In this document: in pieces, positions 24,755-33,078 of the stretch
Layout: every line of letters begins with the position of its first letter
Position numbering within the stretch: position 1 is the first letter of the stretch
Origin: JBEVOS01 sp964563395
Lineage (GTDB): Bacteria > Pseudomonadota > Alphaproteobacteria > Caulobacterales > Aquidulcibacteraceae
Assembly (NCBI GenBank): GCA_964563395.1
Contig: CAZLWK010000004.1
Span: 124,001 to 188,000, forward strand
Direction of reading: 5' to 3'
Length of the DNA: 64,000 nt
The notes under the pieces: generated by a model
Databases searched by the model: none
What the model was told of the DNA's origin: nothing
What the model saw: the letters and a program-made list of their open reading frames with translations, nothing else
Translations under genes and position numbers: made by a program

Positions 24755-25135
24755 CTAGAAATCGCCGAGCACGGCGACGAGCTTCTTCTTCAACGCCTGT
24801 GCGTTGAACGGTTTGACGATGTAGCTGTCGGCGCCGGCGTTCTGCGCGACGCTTTCGCCATGGCCGCCAGCCGCCACCATGAGGAAGGGCGTGTTCCGAG
24901 TGCGCTCATCGGCCCGCAGCGTGGACAATAAATCCGCGCCGGACATGGGCGACATGTTCCAATCGGAGATCACCAGCGAATAGGGGCGCTCGCGCAGCTT
25001 GGAGAGGGCGTCAGGCCCGTCGCTGGCTTCGTCGATATTGGTGAAGCCAATCTGGCGCAGCAGATTGCGCAGGATGCGCAACATGGTGTTGTAGTCGTCG
25101 ACCACAAGGATCGGCATCGTCATCGATACGGCCAT
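24755..25135 (-). CDS. Single-domain CheY-like response regulator
   Basis: A 126-residue stand-alone receiver domain. The acidic pocket is D13-D14, the phospho-acceptor is D58 in VISDWNMSPMSG, and the conserved lysine is K108 in YIVKPF. The position of the conserved switch Thr/Ser is alanine (A88 in FLMVAAGG), so signalling by the classic Thr-Tyr switch may be altered. Start ATG 25135 was chosen because GGAGAAGG lies just upstream; the frame remains open to 25261 but is basic and unlike the family there. The output partner is unknown: chemotaxis, motility or a phosphorelay. Single gene, divergent from maoC. Confidence 0.9.
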   Translation of the reverse strand: MAVSMTMPILVVDDYNTMLRILRNLLRQIGFTNIDEASDGPDALSKLRERPYSLVISDWNMSPMSGADLLSTLRADERTRNTPFLMVAAGGHGESVAQNAGADSYIVKPFNAQALKKKLVAVLGDF

Positions 25136-25296
25136 CGCCTTCTCCACCACGCCCACCGTCTTGTGCTTTTCCCGCCAACGCTTAAAGGCGGTGCGGGTTT
25201 CAGACGGGAGGCCGGCTTGGCGCCGTGCTTTCCGTCCGCCCTTCACTGAGATAAATAGCAAACCTCCGCAAATATTCGGTAAAGCAGGGCTTAATC

Positions 25297-25728
25297 ATGA
25301 GTGAACGCCGGGGCGGTCTTTATTTCGAAGACCTTAATATTGGTCAGTCCGCCGAGCGGGTGAATGAAGTCACCGAAGCGGTTGTGCGCCAATTCGCGGA
25401 CGTGTCGGGCGATCATAACCCCGTCCATCTGGACGCCGCTTTCGCCGCGCAGACGCCGTTCAAGGAGCGCATCGCCCACGGCATGCTGTCGGCCGGCTAT
25501 ATCTCGGCGGTGATCGGCAACGATCTGCCCGGGCCCGGCGCGATCTATGTGTCGCAGACGCTCAGCTTCCGCCGCCCCGTTAAGCTCGGCGCGCGCGTGA
25601 CGACGCGCGTGGAGATCGTGGCGCTCGATGGCGAGAAGGCGCGCGCCACGCTCGCCTGCGTGTGCAGCGTGGACGGCAAGGCCGTGCTTGAGGGTGAAGC
25701 GATCATCATGGTTCCGCGGAAGGGCTGA
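25297..25728 (+). CDS. MaoC-like (R)-specific enoyl-CoA hydratase
   Basis: A 143-residue hot-dog-fold protein of the MaoC family. The hydratase 2 motif appears as FADVSGDHNPVHLD (Asp and His catalytic pair) followed by RIAHGMLSAGYIS. Length and motif match PhaJ-type (R)-enoyl-CoA hydratases, which convert 2-enoyl-CoA into (R)-3-hydroxyacyl-CoA. It stands alone, 3 bases upstream of ribF with which it may be co-transcribed. Substrate chain length is not evident. Confidence 0.88.
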   Translation: MSERRGGLYFEDLNIGQSAERVNEVTEAVVRQFADVSGDHNPVHLDAAFAAQTPFKERIAHGMLSAGYISAVIGNDLPGPGAIYVSQTLSFRRPVKLGARVTTRVEIVALDGEKARATLACVCSVDGKAVLEGEAIIMVPRKG

Positions 25729-25731
25729 GCC

Positions 25732-26655
25732 ATGCTCGCCGTGCTCGATGGGCGTGCGCCGGCGCCTGCCGCGCTGCGCGGCGCGGCGATCGCGCTTGGC
25801 GTGCTCGACGGCGTGCATCGCGGCCATCAAGGCGTGTTCGCCGCCGCCTGCGAACATGCCGCCGCTTTGGGCGCGCCCAAGGCCGCCGCCGTGTTCGAGC
25901 CGCATCCGCGCCATTTCTTCGATCCAGCCGCCGCGCCGTTTCGTTTGCAGAGCGCGGCGCAGCGCGCGCGCGCGCTCGCTGCGCTGGGCGCGGACGCGGT
26001 GTTTCAGATCGCCTTCAACGCCGAGCTCGCGGCCTTGCCGGCGGAGGATTTCATCGCGCGCGTGCTCGTCGAAGCGATCGGCGCGCGTCATGTCTGCGTC
26101 GGCGCCGATTATCGGTTCGGCAAGGGCCGCGCCGGCGATGTGGGCGCCTTGCGGGCGGCGGGCGCGCGTCATGGCTTCGGCGTGACCGTGTTGGACGCGA
26201 TCCTGGACGAGGGCTTGCGGATATCCTCCACATCGATCCGCGCGCTGCTGCGCGAGGGCGATGTGGTCCGCGCCGCGCGTCTGCTCAGCCGGCCCTTCGC
26301 CATCGAAGGCGCGGTGATCGAAGGCGCCAAGCGCGGCCGCACGATCGATTTTCCCACCGCCAATGTCGCGCTCGGCGCCTATGTGCGCCCGCGCTTCGGG
26401 GTTTACGCCGTGCGCGTGCGCATCGGCGACGACACCCATGCGGGCGTCGCCAATATCGGGGTGAAGCCAACAGTGGGCGCGGCCGAGCCCTTGCTCGAGG
26501 CGCACATTTTCGATTTCGCCGGCGATCTCTATGGCCGCGAGATCGAGGTCGCCTTGATCGAATTCATCCGCCCGGAACAAAAGTTCGACAGCTTCGACGC
26601 GTTGCGTCGGCAAATCGCCGCCGATGCGGATCGCGCGCGGCTGCTCTTGAAATAA
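25732..26655 (+). CDS. ribF: Bifunctional riboflavin kinase/FAD synthetase
   Basis: A 307-residue enzyme that phosphorylates riboflavin to FMN and adenylates FMN to FAD. The N-terminal FAD-synthetase domain has GVLDGVHRGHQ (nucleotidyltransferase HxGH-like motif), FEPHPRHFF and VGADYRFGKGRAGD. SSTSIRALLREGDV closes that domain. The C-terminal flavokinase domain has GRTIDFPTANV and the GVYAVRV strand. The product supplies the many flavoenzymes in this window (two BVMOs, OYE, nitroreductase, acyl-CoA dehydrogenase). It is followed by a palindromic repeat. Confidence 0.95.
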   Translation: MLAVLDGRAPAPAALRGAAIALGVLDGVHRGHQGVFAAACEHAAALGAPKAAAVFEPHPRHFFDPAAAPFRLQSAAQRARALAALGADAVFQIAFNAELAALPAEDFIARVLVEAIGARHVCVGADYRFGKGRAGDVGALRAAGARHGFGVTVLDAILDEGLRISSTSIRALLREGDVVRAARLLSRPFAIEGAVIEGAKRGRTIDFPTANVALGAYVRPRFGVYAVRVRIGDDTHAGVANIGVKPTVGAAEPLLEAHIFDFAGDLYGREIEVALIEFIRPEQKFDSFDALRRQIAADADRARLLLK

Positions 26656-26664
26656 GGCTCTTCG

Positions 26665-26716
26665 CCTTCCCCTCGTTTACGGGGGAGCGGTCGAGCGCGG
26701 CGAGACCGAGGGGGCG
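26665..26716. repeat. Intergenic palindromic repeat, ileS-element family
   Basis: Right after ribF the sequence holds CCCCTCGTTTACGGGGGAG, a hairpin around GTTTAC, then GCGGTCGAGCGCGGCGAGACC and GAGGGGGCGAGC. The order (C-rich arm, loop, G-rich arm, short imperfect arm, GAGGGGGCG) matches the modular layout of the element inside ileS at 7928-8025. Here it lies between genes and may act as a transcription attenuator for ribF. It is a degenerate copy of the same family. Confidence 0.7.
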
Positions 26717-26779
26717 AGCATCGTTGCATACGCACGCGCTTATCCGACCCCATGACAAGCGCGCCTAAGATGAGCGCAC

Positions 26780-27274
26780 ATGGAAAGCGCGATCATCATT
26801 CGTCCCGACGAGGACCAGAACACGGAGCAAGCCCTTTGGGCGTGGCCGTTTCTGCGCGCGATGATCGCCCTGGCTGAAGCGTTGGGGCCGTTTGGCCGCT
26901 GGCTCATGGGCCCGATCACGCGCACGGCGCGGCTTCTCTTCCTGATCGACGCGGCGCGCTATCTCTGTGCGCGGCCTTTGACGCCGCTTCTGGCGACAGG
27001 CGCGCGCGAGCCGTCCATCGATTTTCGCGCGCTGATGAAGCTCAGCGATTGTTATTGGCGCGGCGGCGGTTTCGCCAAGCTCGCGCGCATCGCGCGCGAT
27101 CCGCGCAAGATCGTGGCGCGCGTCGCCGCGCGTCTTCTGCGCGCCATCACAGCGCTGTGCGACGCCGCGAAGCGCATTGCATCGCCGCATCCTTCCGCGC
27201 CGCGCACGCTCGGCGCGCTTTCGATCATCGCGTGCGCGCTGGTGTTCGCCGCGATGGCGCGCGCGCCGCCTTAG
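26780..27274 (+). CDS. Uncharacterised membrane-associated protein
   Basis: A 164-residue protein I do not recognise. It begins with a polar stretch (MESAIIIRPDEDQN), then a hydrophobic helix near residues 21-45, an Arg-rich middle with repeated amphipathic helices, and a C-terminal hydrophobic helix (about residues 142-160) ending in RAPP. The many Arg/Ala codons fit the local composition, so it is a believable gene, but no domain is evident. It lies between ribF (same strand) and the RcnB-like gene (opposite strand). The start ATG 26780 has only a weak purine-rich upstream sequence. Confidence 0.5.
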   Translation: MESAIIIRPDEDQNTEQALWAWPFLRAMIALAEALGPFGRWLMGPITRTARLLFLIDAARYLCARPLTPLLATGAREPSIDFRALMKLSDCYWRGGGFAKLARIARDPRKIVARVAARLLRAITALCDAAKRIASPHPSAPRTLGALSIIACALVFAAMARAPP

Positions 27275-27343
27275 GCTGATCGCTCTATGCGAAACATTTC
27301 GCCGGGCCTGAAGCATCAGGCGCCGGTGAAGAATCGTGGGCGC

Positions 27344-28447
27344 TTAATAGGCGCGCATCAGCGCGTCGATCACGAGATATGTCGTCAGCGAAATCAGCAG
27401 CACGTCGCCGTCCACGAGCACGTAATCGCAGCCATAGGGCGGGGGCGGCAGATAATAATAAAGCTCGTACGGAACCGGCTCCCAATACACATAGGCCGGG
27501 ATCACATAGCCCACGCGATAGGCGCGGTGCGGCCGGCGCCAATGCGGATAGGACCACCAATAATAATCCGCGCCCCAATACCGGCTTAAGGGACGCGCAT
27601 AATCCCAGCTGAAATAATGGCCGTGCGGGATCCGCCGCCAATCGCTCCAGCGCCGATCATAGCCGCGATGCCCGTCATAATGACGCCGGCCTTCATGGCG
27701 ATAGGCGTAGCGATTGTGATCGTCGTGACGGCGATAGCCGTCATGGCGGCGATGATCGTCGTGGCGATAAGAATCGTGGCCGCGATGATCGCCGCGATAA
27801 TCGTCATGCCGGCCTCTGTCGTCGTATCGGCGGTCGTCATGGCGCCGATCGTCATGGCGCCGATCATGGCCGCGATCGCGCCAGCGATCGTCGCCGCCGC
27901 CGTCGCGATAGGCATGGCGCACGTCGGGGCGAGGATAGCCCTCGCTGCGGCGCGGGCCGCCTTCGTGCGCGCGATCGGGGCCGCCGCGCAGGTCGCGATG
28001 AATGTCGCGTCCGCGCCCATCGTCGCCGCGTCTTCCATCGTCGCGATAAGCTTGGCGCACGTCCGGGCGGCGGTCCTCGCGCGCTGGTCCGCCGCGCATG
28101 TCGCGATGAATGTCGCCGCCGCCGCGCGCTTGGCGTTGATCTGGCCTCGGCGGCTCGAAGCGGCGCGCCGGCTCGCCTTCGGAGCGGAATTGGCGCGCGC
28201 CTTGCCCCTCGGGGCGACGCTCCTCGCGCCGCTCGCCCTCGCCGCCCGAACGCATCTGACGATGAATGTCGCCGCCGCCCTCGCGCCCGCGCCGCTCTTC
28301 GGCGCGGCCCCGGCCTTCGCCGCCGCCGCGCTGGCTCGACCATTCGCCGCGTCCACGGCCGTCATTGCCTTGCGCGGACGCGTCCGCGCTCCACAGGAAC
28401 GCGGTCAAGGCCGCCGCGGCGGCCGCGGTCAGCAGACGTGATTTCAT
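27344..28447 (-). CDS. RcnB-like exported protein with His/Arg/Asp repeats
   Basis: A 367-residue protein. A signal peptide ends near residue 25 (ADASAQ). Residues 30-270 are low-complexity, with repeated units: DIHR at residues 60, 112 and 148, RPDVR at 127 and 173, and then runs of HDDRR/HDDHRRHDGY. The last 100 residues resemble the RcnB-type domain (WSDWRRIPHGHYFSWDYARPL, then aromatic YWWSYPHW). RcnB is a periplasmic protein linked to nickel/cobalt homeostasis; the His/Asp-rich repeats could bind metal, which is inference. Start ATG 28447 has GGGAGAG just upstream. Confidence 0.75.
   Translation of the reverse strand: MKSRLLTAAAAAALTAFLWSADASAQGNDGRGRGEWSSQRGGGEGRGRAEERRGREGGGDIHRQMRSGGEGERREERRPEGQGARQFRSEGEPARRFEPPRPDQRQARGGGDIHRDMRGGPAREDRRPDVRQAYRDDGRRGDDGRGRDIHRDLRGGPDRAHEGGPRRSEGYPRPDVRHAYRDGGGDDRWRDRGHDRRHDDRRHDDRRYDDRGRHDDYRGDHRGHDSYRHDDHRRHDGYRRHDDHNRYAYRHEGRRHYDGHRGYDRRWSDWRRIPHGHYFSWDYARPLSRYWGADYYWWSYPHWRRPHRAYRVGYVIPAYVYWEPVPYELYYYLPPPPYGCDYVLVDGDVLLISLTTYLVIDALMRAY
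27638..28279. repeat. Degenerate coding repeats in the RcnB-like gene
   Basis: This stretch codes for residues 57-270 of the RcnB-like protein. It contains related 30-40-codon units with GGDIHR-x-MRGGP and RPDVR-x-AYRDGG in the first half, and short HDDRRHDD/RHDDHRRHD units in the second. At DNA level, blocks such as GATGAATGTCGC recur in the + strand. Such runs tend to change length by slippage, so copy number may vary between strains. Confidence 0.75.
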
Positions 28448-28555
28448 CAGGCTCTCCCGTGCGCGGATGTTTCCGGTCACATCGCCCGTCGCTCGCCATG
28501 CACGCTGCGCGCCGCGATCTGAACGCAACCTGAATGAACGATGAATCGCGCGTGC

Positions 28556-29716
28556 TTAACGCAGCCAGCCGGCGAGGCGCTCAAGCCCCTCGACCACTTC
28601 GTCCTCCGCGCGCGCATAGGCGATGCGCACCCAGTCGCGACCGCGTGTCTCGTCGAAATCGATTCCGGCGGTCATCGACACGCCGGCCTCGGCCAGCGCG
28701 CGCGCGGCGAAGGTCTCGCTGTCCATGCCATGCGCGCCGATATCGACGAGCACGTAGAAGGCGCCGTCCGGGGGCGCGACCGCCTTGAGGCCCAGCCCCG
28801 GGAGCGCGGAGAGAATGCGCGCGCGGTTCGCGGCATAGACGGCCTTGCGCGCCTCGCACGCCTCGCGCGCCTCTATCGCGGCCAGCGCGGCGGCTTGTCC
28901 GGGCGCGGGCGCGCTGATGAAGAGGTTTTGGCTCAAGCGCTCGATCGCGCCCATCAAAGGCTCGGGCGCCACGATCCAGCCGATGCGCCAGCCGGTCATC
29001 GCCCAATATTTGGAGAAGGAATTGATGATGATCGCGTCGGGATCGACCGCGAGCGCCGTCACGGCGGGCGCCTCATAGGTCAGGCCGTGATAGATCTCAT
29101 CGGAGATGAACGCCGCGCCTTCAGCGCGCGCGGCGTCCGCCAAGGCGGCGAGCTCGGCTTTGTTCAGCATCGCGCCTGTCGGGTTCGCCGGGCTCGCCAC
29201 GAGCGCGCCGGCCAAGGGCGCTTCAAGCGCCAGCGTTCGAAGATGCGCGGGCGTCAGCTGCAATTTCTCGCGCGGTTGCGCTTCGATCATCGCCGGGTTC
29301 ATGCCCAGCGCTTTCAAGACATGGCGGTAAGGCGGATAGCCGGGCGCGGCGAGCGCGACGCGATCGCCGGTGTTGAACAAGGCCAGGAAGGTCAAAACGA
29401 ACGCCGCCGAAGCGCCGGCCGTGATCGCCACGCGCGCGGGCGCGACGTCGAGCCCGTAGGTCTCGCCATACCAGGCCGCGATGCGCGCGCGCAGCGCTGG
29501 CGCACCGAGCCCGTCCGTATAGCCGAAGAGGTGCGTGTCGATCTGCGCGCGGATCGCCGCCCGCGCCGTGTCCGGCGCGCCGACGAAGGGCTGGCCGACA
29601 TCGAAGCGCACGATGCGTTCGCCCGCCGCGATGCGGCGGTCCGCTTCGCGCGCCATCTCCATGGCGCGGAACGGGGCGATGGCGGCGCGTTCGGACGAGC
29701 GCGTGGCGCGGCTCAT
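28556..29716 (-). CDS. Class I/II PLP-dependent aminotransferase
   Basis: A 386-residue fold-type I aminotransferase close to bacterial aspartate aminotransferases. Seen: FDVGQPFVGAPD at the start of the domain, AGASAAFVLTFLAL (cofactor phosphate loop), ASPANPTGAML with the Asn that contacts the PLP ring, the SDEIYHGLTYE Asp/Tyr block, and SFSKYWAMTGWRIGW with the Schiff-base lysine. Amino donor is unknown. ATG 29716 overlaps the tetR stop (ATGA at 29713-29716), so it is translationally coupled to the regulator of the neighbouring efflux pump, an unexpected pairing. Confidence 0.9.
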   Translation of the reverse strand: MSRATRSSERAAIAPFRAMEMAREADRRIAAGERIVRFDVGQPFVGAPDTARAAIRAQIDTHLFGYTDGLGAPALRARIAAWYGETYGLDVAPARVAITAGASAAFVLTFLALFNTGDRVALAAPGYPPYRHVLKALGMNPAMIEAQPREKLQLTPAHLRTLALEAPLAGALVASPANPTGAMLNKAELAALADAARAEGAAFISDEIYHGLTYEAPAVTALAVDPDAIIINSFSKYWAMTGWRIGWIVAPEPLMGAIERLSQNLFISAPAPGQAAALAAIEAREACEARKAVYAANRARILSALPGLGLKAVAPPDGAFYVLVDIGAHGMDSETFAARALAEAGVSMTAGIDFDETRGRDWVRIAYARAEDEVVEGLERLAGWLR

Positions 29717-30366
29717 GGAGCGGCTGGACGCGGCCGCGCGCCGTCCAGAAGAAAGCGCACGGCCCGCGCCACATGGGCGCGCTGCTGCTCTTCGGTGAGC
29801 ACATAGGTGGGCGAGGCGAGGGCGCGATATTGATGCGTGGCGCGGAGCATGTCGCAAAAACTGGCGCCCAGGAAATCGGCGTCCTGGCGGCTGAGCTTCA
29901 ACCCTTCCACGGGGCCGCGTTCCATCAGATAGGCGGAAATCGCCGCGCGCACGCGCTCGGGGCCGGAGGCGAGAAAGCGCTCCATCATGGCGGGGAATTT
30001 GCGCCCCTCGCTCACCAGGATGCGGAAGAGACCGAGCGAGAGCGGTTGCAGAATGCCTTCCAGCCAGCGCTCGCCAATCTCCTGCAGCCCTTCGGCCAGC
30101 GGCTTGCGATGATCGGCGGTCTGCGCGAGCACGGCAGCGAAACGTTCGGTGGAATCCTCCACCACGGCCAGGAAGAGCCCCTCCTTGGAGCCGAATTGGG
30201 CATAGAGCGTGGCGAGCGAGCCGCCCGCGCGCCGAACGACCTCGTTCACGCTGGCGGCCTCGTAGCCCTCTTCCAGGAACACCTCCGTCGCCGCTTCGAG
30301 GAAGGCTTGGCGGCGGGCCGCGCCTCGTGTGGGCGGGCGTGTGGGCGGCGGGGCGGTGTCGTTCAT
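29713..30366 (-). CDS. TetR/AcrR family transcriptional regulator
   Basis: A 217-residue regulator. The N-terminal helix-turn-helix has AATEVFLEEGYEAASVNEVV and GSLATLYAQFGSKEGLFLAV (recognition helix, about residues 49-68). The C-terminal ligand domain resembles TetR proteins of the AcrR/RutR-like C-terminal group. It is divergent from the HlyD/MFS efflux genes, with a palindrome TTGACA-TCAG-TGTCAA between, so it very likely represses that pump and possibly itself. GGAGGCGGAG precedes ATG 30366. It overlaps the aminotransferase downstream. Confidence 0.9.
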   Translation of the reverse strand: MNDTAPPPTRPPTRGAARRQAFLEAATEVFLEEGYEAASVNEVVRRAGGSLATLYAQFGSKEGLFLAVVEDSTERFAAVLAQTADHRKPLAEGLQEIGERWLEGILQPLSLGLFRILVSEGRKFPAMMERFLASGPERVRAAISAYLMERGPVEGLKLSRQDADFLGASFCDMLRATHQYRALASPTYVLTEEQQRAHVARAVRFLLDGARPRPAAP

Positions 30367-30427
30367 CTCCGCCTCCTGTCCTGGCTGCGCGGCTGGAGAT
30401 TAAGGGGCTTCGCGAGCCGGGCGCAAC

Positions 30428-30443
30428 TTGACATCAGTGTCAA
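30428..30443. promoter_or_regulatory. Inverted repeat between tetR and efflux operon, likely operator/-35
   Basis: TTGACA (30428-30433) and TGTCAA (30438-30443) form a perfect 6-bp inverted repeat around TCAG. The left arm is also an ideal sigma-70 -35 hexamer pointing to the efflux operon (start 30494); a -10 match at a suitable distance is weak. Overlap of a promoter element with a palindrome is the usual TetR repressor layout. Binding is inferred. Confidence 0.6.
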
Positions 30444-30493
30444 CGTAGCGACGATTACACACCAACGACGGCGCGCCGCGCCGGGAGAGGCTC

Positions 30494-31495
30494 ATGCCGG
30501 ACGATCTGGGCGCAAGGCCGCTGGCGGCGGAGACGGAACAGACGATCGGCGCGGCGGGCGGCCTTCGAGCCTGGGCCGGCCGGCGCAGCCGGGTCGAACG
30601 CGGCCTACTCATCGCGGCGGCGATTTTCGCGCTTTTCCTCGCCGGCCTTGCGCTGAACTGGTTCTTCGTCGGGCGCCATCATGTGACGACCGACAATGCC
30701 TATGTGCGGGCCGATATCTCGCTGATCGCCGCCAAGGTCGGCGGCTATGTCCGCTCCATCGCCGTCACCGACAATCAGACCGTGGCCGCCGGCGACGTGC
30801 TCGTCCTGATCGAGCCTGCCGATTACGAAGCCGAACTCGCCCGCGCCCGGGCCGAGATCGCGCGTTCGGAGGCGCAATTGCGGTCGATCGCGGCGCAGCG
30901 AGCGCTCGCGGAGGCCGACCGCGCGCGCTATCGCCCGCTCGCCGAACGCGGCCTTCTGTCCGCCGCCGGCATGCAGCAGATCGAGGCGCGCGTGCGTCAG
31001 ACCGGGGCCGATGAAGCGGCCGCCATCGCCGCGATCGCGGCGGCGCGCGCCAATGTCGAAACGGCGGAGCTGAATTTGGAGCGCACCATCGTGCGCGCGC
31101 CGTTCGCCGGCGTCATCGGCGATCGCCAAGCCCAGCTCGGCCAATTGGTGCAGCCGGGCGCGCCGCTGATGGCCGTGGTGCCGCTCGACCAGGTTTATGT
31201 GATCGCCAATTTCAAGGAGACGCAGCTCGCCGACATTCGCCCGGGCCAGCGCGCGGAAATCCGTCCCGACATTGATCGCGGCTTGCGGCTGGAAGGCGTG
31301 GTGGAATCCATCGCGCCGGCGTCGGGCGCGGAGTTTTCGATCATTCCGATGGACACCGCGACCGGCAATTTCACCAAGATCGTGCAGCGCGTGCCGGTGC
31401 GCATTCGCGTCGCGCCCGAAGACGCCGAGCGCGCGCGCTTGCGGCCGGGGCTGTCGGTTGAAGTGATCGTCGACACGCGCGGCCCTGCGGCGTGA
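30494..31495 (+). CDS. HlyD/EmrA-type membrane fusion protein
   Basis: A 333-residue periplasmic adaptor for an efflux pump. One N-terminal membrane helix (about residues 35-58), then the biotinyl-lipoyl-like start VTTDNAYVRADISLIAAKVGGYV. A coiled-coil hairpin of Ala/Arg/Glu-rich helices spans about residues 110-195, followed by RTIVRAPFAGVIGDRQAQLGQLV and a beta barrel. EmrA-type adaptors link an inner-membrane MFS pump to an outer-membrane channel. Its TGA overlaps the GTG start of the MFS gene, so expression is coupled. GGGAGAGG precedes ATG 30494. Confidence 0.93.
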   Translation: MPDDLGARPLAAETEQTIGAAGGLRAWAGRRSRVERGLLIAAAIFALFLAGLALNWFFVGRHHVTTDNAYVRADISLIAAKVGGYVRSIAVTDNQTVAAGDVLVLIEPADYEAELARARAEIARSEAQLRSIAAQRALAEADRARYRPLAERGLLSAAGMQQIEARVRQTGADEAAAIAAIAAARANVETAELNLERTIVRAPFAGVIGDRQAQLGQLVQPGAPLMAVVPLDQVYVIANFKETQLADIRPGQRAEIRPDIDRGLRLEGVVESIAPASGAEFSIIPMDTATGNFTKIVQRVPVRIRVAPEDAERARLRPGLSVEVIVDTRGPAA

Positions 31496-33075
31496 CCACG
31501 CTCGCCGCCTCCGCCGCGGCCCAGCCCGCGGAGGAAGAGGTTCCCGCATGGCTATGGATTTCCATGATCGCCATGATGTTTGGGAATTTCATGGCGCTCC
31601 TCGATATTCAGATCGTGGCCAGCGCCATCGGATCGATTCAGGCGGGCGTTTCGGCCAGCCGCGATGAAGTGAGCCGCGTTCAATCGGCGTATTTGATCGC
31701 CGAGGTGATCGGCATTCCGCTTTCCGGATTTCTGGGCCGCGCGCTTGGCATCCGGCTTTTGTTCGCGCTCTCTGCGCTGTCGTTCGGTTTTGCTTCGCTC
31801 CTGTGCGCGATCGCATGGGATATGAATTCGCTCATCACCTTCCGCGCGCTGCAAGGCTTCGCTGGCGCAGCCATGATCCCAACGACCATGGCCACGCTCT
31901 ATTCGAAATTTCCGCCCAGCAAGCAGGGCATGACCGGCGCGATGGTTGGGCTGATCTCGTCGCTGGGGCCGACGATCGGACCTTCCCTGGGCGGCTTCAT
32001 CGCGGAGAATTTCGGTTGGCGGATGCTGTTTTGGATCAACATCATCCCTTCTATAGCGATCGCCGCCTTGGTGTTTCGCTTCATGCGCGGGGACAAGCCT
32101 GAATTCGCGATGCTGAAGCGCATCGATTTTCTCGGGCTCGGCGCGATGGCGATCTTCCTCGGCCTCTTGGAGTACGTGCTCGACGAAGGTCCGGGCGATG
32201 GCTGGTTCCGCGACGGCGGCATCGTTCTGTCCAGCATTGTCTGCGTGATCGCGGGCGGTGTTTTTCTTTGGCGCGCCTTGAGCGTCATCACGCCGATCGT
32301 CGATCTGCGCCCGCTTGGCAATCGTGTCTTCGCCACTGGCGCCGCGCTTGGCTTTCTCATCGGCATGGGCCTGTTCGGGCCGATCTTTCTGCAGCCGGTT
32401 TTTCTCGGCGAGGTGCGTGGGCTCAATCCCGAACAGATTGGCGCGCTGATGTGGGGGCAGGGCCTCACCATGCTGATCGCGATGCCGATCATCGGCGTCT
32501 ACATCCGAACGCTGCCGGACCTGCGGCCCTTCGGTTTCGCCGGCTTCCTGCTCGCGGCGGCCTCGTGCTGGCTGCAGACGCATCTGACCGCGCAGAGCGG
32601 GTTTTCCGATTTCATGATCCCCCAGGTGCTTCGCGGCTTCGGCATGATGCTGATGTTCATGTCGGTGATGCAGCCCGCCTTGCAGGCGCTGCCGCCGCAT
32701 CTCATTCAATCGGCGACGGGTTTGTTCAATCTGTTCAGAAATCTCGGCGGGGCGCTGGGCTTGGCGCTTCTGAACACCGTGCATACTTACTCGTTCGCGC
32801 TGCACCGCCAGGAATTATACGCGGGCGCGGACATCAACGATCCCGCCGTGCGTATGGTGATCGAACAGCAGCAGCGTCATCTAGAGCTCACCGGCGCGCT
32901 CGATCCGGAGCGCCAAGCGATCGTGTCCTACGTCTCTTATCTGGACCGTGAGGCGCTGGTGATGACGTTCAACGATCAATTCATGTTTCTGGCGGTTCTG
33001 CTCACGATCGCCTCGGTCTTCATGTGGACGATGAAGCGCGGCGATTATCAGCCTTCAAGGGCGGATGCGCATTGA
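31492..33075 (+). CDS. DHA2 family MFS drug transporter (EmrB-like)
   Basis: A 527-residue transporter with about 14 membrane helices, the DHA2 (EmrB/QacA) layout. FGNFMALLDIQIVASAIGSI is the typical first helix (Asp in helix 1), SGFLGRALGIRLLF carries motif A, and TMATLYSKFPPSKQGM plus GLISSLGPTIGPSLGGF is motif C. It exports hydrophobic toxic compounds by proton antiport together with the upstream adaptor. The start is GTG 31492, overlapping the previous stop. No outer-membrane channel gene adjoins, so a shared TolC-like channel must be encoded elsewhere. Likely controlled by the divergent TetR. Confidence 0.93.
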   Translation: MTTLAASAAAQPAEEEVPAWLWISMIAMMFGNFMALLDIQIVASAIGSIQAGVSASRDEVSRVQSAYLIAEVIGIPLSGFLGRALGIRLLFALSALSFGFASLLCAIAWDMNSLITFRALQGFAGAAMIPTTMATLYSKFPPSKQGMTGAMVGLISSLGPTIGPSLGGFIAENFGWRMLFWINIIPSIAIAALVFRFMRGDKPEFAMLKRIDFLGLGAMAIFLGLLEYVLDEGPGDGWFRDGGIVLSSIVCVIAGGVFLWRALSVITPIVDLRPLGNRVFATGAALGFLIGMGLFGPIFLQPVFLGEVRGLNPEQIGALMWGQGLTMLIAMPIIGVYIRTLPDLRPFGFAGFLLAAASCWLQTHLTAQSGFSDFMIPQVLRGFGMMLMFMSVMQPALQALPPHLIQSATGLFNLFRNLGGALGLALLNTVHTYSFALHRQELYAGADINDPAVRMVIEQQQRHLELTGALDPERQAIVSYVSYLDREALVMTFNDQFMFLAVLLTIASVFMWTMKRGDYQPSRADAH

Positions 33076-33078
33076 GCG

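Noticed and set aside
27638..28279. CRISPR-like repetition in the RcnB-like gene
   Set aside because: Repeats are degenerate, in frame, and encode a repetitive protein; there are no uniform direct repeats with unique spacers.
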